Assembly (NCBI GenBank): GCA_003228965.1
Contig: QIGP01000260.1
Span: 1 to 11,033, forward strand
Origin: Gammaproteobacteria bacterium
Lineage (GTDB): Bacteria > Pseudomonadota > Gammaproteobacteria > Steroidobacterales > SZUA-146
Length of the DNA stretch: 11,033 bases
Direction: 5' to 3'
Under the pieces are notes generated by a model, which was not told the DNA's origin, searched no databases, and was given only the letters and a program-made list of their open reading frames with translations. Shown here in pieces: positions 6,767-11,033 of the stretch (position 1 is the first letter of the stretch; every line of letters starts with the position of its first letter). A program made the translations under genes and the position numbers.

Positions 6767-6791
6767 GCGTGTAGGATTTTTCCTACACGCA
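6766..6791. promoter_or_regulatory. GacA/UvrY-like box, TGTAGG-N6-CCTACA palindrome
   Basis: There is a perfect inverted repeat of 10-bp arms (6766-6775 and 6782-6791) around six bases, ATTTTT. Its core TGTAGG-N6-CCTACA closely fits the known GacA upstream activating sequence TGTAAG-N6-CTTACA, including the 6-base spacer. The centre lies about 62 bp upstream of the predicted small RNA start, a reasonable activator position. There is no T run after it, so it is not an intrinsic terminator. It also lies between the predicted dtd -10 element and the dtd start codon. Confidence 0.65.
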
Positions 6792-6837
6792 CGATCAAAA
6801 CGCGAACATCGCAGAACCAGAAGGGTCCAAAGTCGCA

Positions 6838-7284
6838 GTGATTGCATTAATTCAGCGTGTTACGCACGCCTCAGTTACCGTTGAAAATAGCATAATTGGC
6901 CAGATAAACAAGGGTTTACTTGCACTGATTGGAGTTGAACGAGGAGATGGCCCGGCGCAGGCGGCAAGGCTGGCCCAGCGACTGTGCGGATATCGGGTTT
7001 TTGCTGACAACGACGATAAAATCAACCTGAGCCTGTTAGATATTGAAGGTGCACTTTTACTGGTGCCGCAATTTACACTCGTGGCGGACACCGCCAAGGG
7101 TATGAGGCCGAGCTTTTCGTCTGCCGCTGCACCTGCGATAAGCGAGCGTTTGTTCGACTATCTGGTGGACGAAGTAAAATGCACAGGCCTGGTTACTCAG
7201 ACGGGTCAGTTTGGCGCCGACATGCAGGTGAGTTTGGTTAATGACGGCCCTGTGACGTTTTGGCTGCAGGTGCCACCTACGTGA
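6838..7284 (+). CDS. dtd: D-aminoacyl-tRNA deacylase
   Basis: This enzyme hydrolyses D-amino acids (and glycine mischarged on tRNA-Ala) from tRNA in the cytoplasm, protecting translation from wrong-handed residues. It works as a homodimer. The 148 residues match the family length. Seen here are the N terminus MIALIQRVTHASV, the motif PQFTLVADT (residues 77-85; the first position is often Ser) and NDGPVT (135-140), which holds the Gly-Pro pair that screens chirality. The start is GTG at 6838, chosen because the family begins exactly at this residue; AGAAGGG lies about 12 bases upstream, a little far. It is followed by tatA after 90 bp. Confidence 0.95.
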   Translation: MIALIQRVTHASVTVENSIIGQINKGLLALIGVERGDGPAQAARLAQRLCGYRVFADNDDKINLSLLDIEGALLLVPQFTLVADTAKGMRPSFSSAAAPAISERLFDYLVDEVKCTGLVTQTGQFGADMQVSLVNDGPVTFWLQVPPT

Positions 7285-7312
7285 CGCGTATCCTAACGTT
7301 CGTGTCGCAACT

Positions 7313-7321
7313 TGATATACT
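7313..7321 (+). promoter_or_regulatory. Putative tatABC promoter, extended -10
   Basis: TGATATACT at 7313-7321 is an extended -10 element in the 90-bp gap between dtd and tatA; no clear -35 lies 17 bp upstream. It would give a leader of about 46 nt. There is no terminator between dtd and tatA, so read-through from dtd is also possible. Confidence 0.4.
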
Positions 7322-7374
7322 GTGCGCCGCGCTGGTCACCTTGATCGCGCGTCACGCTGAATCGGAGAAAGCAT

Positions 7375-7608
7375 ATGTTTAGCGGTATTAGTCCAACCAG
7401 TTTGATTCTTATCTTGCTCATTGTTGTTCTGGTGTTTGGCACCAAGAAACTCAAAAGCCTGGGCACGGATGTTGGCGGCGCAATTAAAGGGTTTAAAAAA
7501 GCGATGACCGAAGAAGAGAAGGCGGAAGCGGCCCAACTCAGTAACAACGAATCGGGCAAGAGTACCGATCCGGTCAAACAATCTTCGGACACGTCTTCTA
7601 ACACGTAA
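7375..7608 (+). CDS. tatA: Sec-independent protein translocase subunit TatA
   Basis: This small membrane protein (77 residues) assembles in many copies into the conducting part of the twin-arginine translocase, which moves folded proteins across the inner membrane. The order is a single N-terminal membrane helix (residues 9-20), the FG hinge (21-22) with the following TKKLKSLG, the amphipathic helix ending in [10 protein letters not shown] (35-44), and then a charged disordered tail. These are the hallmark features. GGAG at 7364-7367 is a well-placed ribosome binding site. It is first of the tatABC operon; tatB follows after 20 bp. Confidence 0.96.
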   Translation: MFSGISPTSLILILLIVVLVFGTKKLKSLGTDVGGAIKGFKKAMTEEEKAEAAQLSNNESGKSTDPVKQSSDTSSNT

Positions 7609-7628
7609 GCTTAAATCAACTACAACTC

Positions 7629-8084
7629 ATGTTCTTCGACGTAGGCTTTTCCGAGCTTTTTTTACTGGCAGTGCTGGGCCTGCTTATATTGGGTCCCGAG
7701 CGCTTGCCTGCTGTTGCGCGCACACTGGGCGGATGGGTGCGACGCGGTCGACAAATGGCCTCCGAGTTCCAGCGCGAACTTGAGCGCGAAGTCGACCTCA
7801 CCGAAATCAAACAACTTAAAAACGAAGTCGAAAAGGCCGCGCAGCCTTTTCGTGACGCCGCCGAAACGCTCGATGAAGGCAACTCAATACTGAGTAAAAC
7901 AGTACGCGACGCGAGCAAGCCTTTAGAAGTTGACGACACAGGAATTACCGACACTCTAGAGCATCATGAACCAATGCCGTCGACCGAGAGTTCCGATTCG
8001 ATCAAGCCTGTGAATCCGGAAATGGTCATTCCTGAAGTAGTCACTACGGACTCGAAGCTTGCTAAAGCTGGCGACGAGGCGTGA
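7629..8084 (+). CDS. tatB: Sec-independent protein translocase subunit TatB
   Basis: TatB forms the signal-peptide receptor with TatC. This 151-residue protein starts MFFDVGFSELFLLAVLGLLI, with the polar Glu (E9) in the membrane helix that is typical of TatB. LGPERLP (21-27) is the hinge. A long charged amphipathic/coiled helix (about 31-95) and a low-complexity acidic tail follow. The longer helix and E9 separate it from TatA. No strong ribosome binding site precedes the ATG, which suggests coupling to tatA. The stop overlaps the tatC start by 4 bp (GTGA). Confidence 0.95.
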   Translation: MFFDVGFSELFLLAVLGLLILGPERLPAVARTLGGWVRRGRQMASEFQRELEREVDLTEIKQLKNEVEKAAQPFRDAAETLDEGNSILSKTVRDASKPLEVDDTGITDTLEHHEPMPSTESSDSIKPVNPEMVIPEVVTTDSKLAKAGDEA

Positions 8085-8866
8085 GCGAAGAGTCGGATAA
8101 AACCGAAGACGAGCCGCAAACGTTACTGTTTCATTTGATGGAATTGCGTTCCATGCTCATGCGCAGCGTCATTGTAGTTGTTGTGTTGTTCGCGTGTCTG
8201 ATGCCATTTGGTAAACAGCTGTTTGAAATGGCTTCGGCACCGCTTGTGGCGAAATTGCCGGACAATGCTTCCATGATTGCGACGAACGTTATCTCGCCGT
8301 TTCTGACGCCCTTCAAACTGTCTTTTTTTACGGCGCTTTTTTTAGCCATGCCATATTTGCTGTATCAGCTGTGGGGATTTGTAGCTCCCGGGCTCTATAA
8401 AAGCGAAAAGAAGGTGGCTATCCCGCTGTTGGCGAGCAGTATAGCGCTGTTCTACTCCGGCATTTTGTTTGTCTATTTCGTGCTGTTTCCTGTGGTGTTT
8501 AGCTTCGTGGTTAAAGTCACACCCGGAACGGCGATCATGATGACCGACATTAGTCAGTACCTGAATTTTATGTTGGCGTTGTTTTTGGTGTTTGGGCTGG
8601 CGTTTGAAATTCCAGTCGCTACTGTGCTGATTGTGTGGACAGGCATCACTACGCCCGATGAGCTGGCAAAAAAACGTCCTTACATTCTGATTGGCGCTTT
8701 CACTCTTGGCATGTTCCTGACGCCACCCGATATTATTTCGCAAGTGATGCTGGCGATTCCCATGTACGCACTCTACGAACTGGGGCTTTTCATGGCCCGT
8801 TGGATTGGAACGCGTGGTGACGAAGCTGACGAAGCGCCGAGCACCGCCAGCGCTTCGTCAGATTAA
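8081..8866 (+). CDS. tatC: Sec-independent protein translocase subunit TatC
   Basis: TatC is the core membrane subunit that recognises the twin-arginine signal. The 261 residues match the family. HLMELR (18-23) carries the conserved cytoplasmic Glu. Six membrane helices lie at about 27-44, 79-99, 114-137, 160-186, 201-214 and 217-238. FEIP (175-178) has the conserved membrane Glu, and LTPPD (213-217) is the last loop. The start is GTG in a 4-bp GTGA overlap with tatB, so translation is coupled. The C-terminal tail is acidic and Ala/Ser-rich, and its DNA contains a perfect 12-bp inverted repeat. The stop is 2 bp from the stop of the convergent M16 gene. Confidence 0.97.
   Translation: MSEESDKTEDEPQTLLFHLMELRSMLMRSVIVVVVLFACLMPFGKQLFEMASAPLVAKLPDNASMIATNVISPFLTPFKLSFFTALFLAMPYLLYQLWGFVAPGLYKSEKKVAIPLLASSIALFYSGILFVYFVLFPVVFSFVVKVTPGTAIMMTDISQYLNFMLALFLVFGLAFEIPVATVLIVWTGITTPDELAKKRPYILIGAFTLGMFLTPPDIISQVMLAIPMYALYELGLFMARWIGTRGDEADEAPSTASASSD
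8826..8861. repeat. Perfect 12-bp inverted repeat at the tatC 3' end
   Basis: CTGACGAAGCGC (8826-8837) and its exact reverse complement (8850-8861) flank a 12-nt loop. It lies in the last codons of tatC, 8 bp before the stop codon of the opposing peptidase gene. There is no T run on either side. It may be a shared 3'-end hairpin, working as a terminator or mRNA stabiliser for both convergent transcripts, since no intergenic space exists for one. Confidence 0.6.
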
Positions 8867-8868
8867 CG

Positions 8869-11033
8869 TTACTTAAAGACCTCTTCCCCGGATACGATTT
8901 CTACGTTTCGAAAACGTAGTGGCAACTTGGAAATGACGCTGTCTTCGTCTGCCAGTTCTGGCTTGGGGGAATTGTATTCAATCGGTGATTCGACGTCGTT
9001 CATCAAAACTTCTCGAAGGTTTGATGCGTCTTTGGCCACAAATACAAACTCCATGTTTTCCGTTTGTAAGTGTTCGCGAATCACACGATTGACCTCTTCT
9101 ACCGTCAAGCTGGCTAACTCTTCACGCACGTATTTCGTAAACGTGTCGATGTCGTAGTAGTCGCTGTCGATCGCGTAACCAAGTTGACGTGACTGCGATT
9201 TGACCAGCAAGCTTACGAATTTTTGCAGAAAGTTTCGCGAGGCTGAGAACTGTTCTTCAGTCAGGCCATCATCAATCAGTTTTTGCAGTTCATACATTGC
9301 CACGCGAGTGGCGAAGTGCGCATCAGTGTTTGTGCGCAATGGCCTTACCCACACCTGGAAAATCTGCTGTTCTCGTGCGAGATTGGCGTCCGGGTGGAAC
9401 TGGAACATGCCGCGAGGGAAATACTCAATGTAGGCGTAGTCGCCGTAGTTCATGCCGCGGTCTTCGCGAATACGGCCAAACAGGTGGCTGTTAAAACTGC
9501 GGTGCTCGCCGAGCCACGAACGCACTAGCCAAAGAGCAACCCAGTCGTCGTCGCCGCGCACCAGGTCAATCGGGAAGCCAAACGATACAGCAACGGCCTG
9601 TGTGTCTTTTTCAATGATAAAACCGTTGCGACCGCCACTGAGTTCGACTTTGGCGAACGCGGGCTCTCTCGCTGAGCCGCGAGGTAAGCGCGCGACGTCT
9701 GCCTTGACGGTTCTAAGGAAGTCTTGGCTAAAACCACCCGAAACACCGACTCTAAGCCCCGTGGCGCTGAAGTGTTTGTGGTAAAACGCTCTAACGTCGT
9801 CAAGCGTAATCGACTCAAGGTCGTCGCTGTTGCCGCCGTTGTAGCTTCCGTAGCCATGATCTTTACCGAAAATGCGTTGGTACAATATTTCCTTGCCAAG
9901 CTCTTCGTCGTTGTTGCCCACAAGATCAGTACGTATACCGTTAATGGCGCGAGTTTTGATGCGGTTAAAGTCTGCCTCGCTGAACGCGGGAGTTAACAGC
10001 ATGCTGCGCACGAGCGTGTACCAGGTATCTACGTTGTCACTATGTACACTACCGCCAAGGGTTGTCATTTCTTTGTCGACACGAGAGCCAAAACCTGACG
10101 CAATAGGGTACATCGCATTGTTGATGTCTTCGTAAGAGAACACTTTGGAGCCAGCGTCAGTCAGCATTGAAGCGGTTAACATCGCCAGGCCTTTCTTGCC
10201 TGCCGGGTCGTTAGCAGCACCGACATTAAAGACAAACGAAAGGTCGATAAGTGGAGAGGACCTGGACGGCAGGAGAATGAAGCTGGCGTCCGCTGCGTTT
10301 ACAGCGGGTAAGTCAGGCGTCCAGGAGGCAATGCGATCGGCAAGATCGTTTTGAGCCGAGTCGCTATCGGTCGCTCGCACAGAGCGACCTGCGACACGTG
10401 CGTCAATTGAACTGTCTGGATCAAAACCTGACATTTCATCGGTGTTGGCAAGCGTCGTTAAGACGAGACCCTTATCCGTAAAGTAGGTGTTGGCATACTT
10501 GATCACGTCTTGTGGAGTGACGGCGGCGTACTGTTGATAGACGCGGTTAATCACTTCGGGATCGTTCTCAAACTGCATGTAGCTTGCGAGCAAGTCGCCA
10601 ATGGCTTCGGAATTGTCAAGCCCGCCAGCGAACTGGTAGCGCAGGCGAGACTTGGCTTGTTCAAGTTTTGCCGCATCAATTGGCGTGACGCGCGCATTGG
10701 CCAGTGTTTCGCTAATGGCGTCTCGAACGGCGCTTGCATTGGCTGCGTCTGTTAGACGAGCACCAATGATCAGTAAGTTTGGATCTTTACGATCTGGAAA
10801 CGACGGGAAAAATGAATCGACCAAGCGCTCTTCAACCACCAGTTTCTGATACAAGCTTGAAGACTGCGACAGGTAAATGGAACTGAATATGTCCATGGTC
10901 GGCATGTCTTTACGAGTGGGGTCAAAGCGTGGGCCGCGGAAACCCATGACCAACCAGGGTTGAGTCGGGTTTTCCCAGGCAATGTGTTCGTATAGGGGGC
11001 CGCTTGGTGGTGCTTCTTCTGGAATGACAGTCT
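8869..11033 (-). CDS. M16-family (insulinase/pitrilysin-like) zinc peptidase, 5' partial
   Basis: The frame is open to the right edge, so the beginning is missing; 720 residues are visible, starting TVIPEEAPPSGPLYEHIAW. The TTG and ATG codons near 10953 are internal, not starts. The visible part begins in the second repeat of the first M16 half (WLVMGFRGPRFDP, then SSLYQKLVVEERLVDSFFPS). It continues with a full second half from about residue 240 (LSFVFNVGAANDPAGKKGLA) that contains RIREDRGMNYGDYAY (about 520-534). The second half has LAMLTASML where active domains have HxxEH, so it is a non-catalytic partner domain, as is usual in such fusions. The zinc site must be in the unseen N-terminal part. 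Such proteins are usually periplasmic or outer-membrane peptide-degrading enzymes, but the signal peptide is outside the window. Confidence 0.92.
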   Translation of the reverse strand, partial: TVIPEEAPPSGPLYEHIAWENPTQPWLVMGFRGPRFDPTRKDMPTMDIFSSIYLSQSSSLYQKLVVEERLVDSFFPSFPDRKDPNLLIIGARLTDAANASAVRDAISETLANARVTPIDAAKLEQAKSRLRYQFAGGLDNSEAIGDLLASYMQFENDPEVINRVYQQYAAVTPQDVIKYANTYFTDKGLVLTTLANTDEMSGFDPDSSIDARVAGRSVRATDSDSAQNDLADRIASWTPDLPAVNAADASFILLPSRSSPLIDLSFVFNVGAANDPAGKKGLAMLTASMLTDAGSKVFSYEDINNAMYPIASGFGSRVDKEMTTLGGSVHSDNVDTWYTLVRSMLLTPAFSEADFNRIKTRAINGIRTDLVGNNDEELGKEILYQRIFGKDHGYGSYNGGNSDDLESITLDDVRAFYHKHFSATGLRVGVSGGFSQDFLRTVKADVARLPRGSAREPAFAKVELSGGRNGFIIEKDTQAVAVSFGFPIDLVRGDDDWVALWLVRSWLGEHRSFNSHLFGRIREDRGMNYGDYAYIEYFPRGMFQFHPDANLAREQQIFQVWVRPLRTNTDAHFATRVAMYELQKLIDDGLTEEQFSASRNFLQKFVSLLVKSQSRQLGYAIDSDYYDIDTFTKYVREELASLTVEEVNRVIREHLQTENMEFVFVAKDASNLREVLMNDVESPIEYNSPKPELADEDSVISKLPLRFRNVEIVSGEEVFK

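Noticed and set aside
6766..6791. The TGTAGG...CCTACA palindrome as an intrinsic terminator
   Set aside because: No T run follows on either strand and the loop is A/T-only; its core fits a response-regulator box and lies upstream of both flanking transcripts.
9525..9923. A 132-codon open frame antisense-like to, or out of frame with, the M16 gene, and similar long alternative frames in 8900-10900
   Set aside because: They lie in other frames of a clear M16 coding sequence, have odd residue composition and no recognisable motif.
8869..10953. M16 gene starting at the TTG/ATG near 10953
   Set aside because: The frame continues to the window edge with family-typical sequence (TVIPEEAPPSGPLYEHIAW), so those codons are internal.
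8869..11033. Loss of HxxEH as evidence of a dead peptidase
   Set aside because: The visible half is the normally non-catalytic second half of a fused M16 protein; the catalytic half is mostly outside the window.

Overview
The window looks like chromosomal DNA of a gammaproteobacterium of moderate G+C. The support is a tatABC operon of proteobacterial type, a Tat-exported TRAP-family binding lipoprotein, and a candidate CsrB/RsmZ-type small RNA behind a GacA/UvrY-like box. No species can be named from the sequence alone.

Layout. (1) 1-3384 (+): the 3' part of a very large secreted multi-repeat protein (SdrD B-like, then three DUF11-like repeats, then a duplicated Cys-containing C-terminal unit), closed by a strong intrinsic terminator at 3420-3480. 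(2) 3479-3679 (-): a fossil of a group II intron-type reverse transcriptase. (3) 3719-4816 (-): an orphan DctP/TakP-like TRAP solute-binding protein with a Tat lipoprotein signal. (4) 4914-6219 (-): an insertion-sequence graveyard. It holds the frameshifted N-terminal third of one rve-type transposase and the C-terminal end of a different one, and between them an intact ParD/ParE-like toxin-antitoxin operon with its own palindromic operator. (5) 6220-6566: AT-rich DNA with no gene I can recognise. (6) 6567-6791 (-): a predicted small RNA of about 150 nt with six GGA motifs, an intrinsic terminator and an upstream TGTAGG-N6-CCTACA palindrome. (7) 6838-8866 (+): dtd, then tatA, tatB and tatC. 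(8) 8869-11033 (-): the 3' part of a double-domain M16 (insulinase-like) zinc peptidase gene, convergent with tatC and only 2 bp from it.

How the parts fit. tatABC builds the twin-arginine translocase, and the DctP-like lipoprotein upstream carries a twin-arginine signal, so it is a plausible client. The small RNA would act globally, by titrating CsrA/RsmA under control of a GacS/GacA (BarA/UvrY) two-component system. It shares its intergenic region with the dtd promoter. The stretch from about 3.4 to 6.3 kb is an accessory region of decayed mobile elements around a toxin-antitoxin module. The flanks (dtd-tatABC, M16 peptidase) are ordinary core genes. The small RNA with its box is the most interesting and most testable item.
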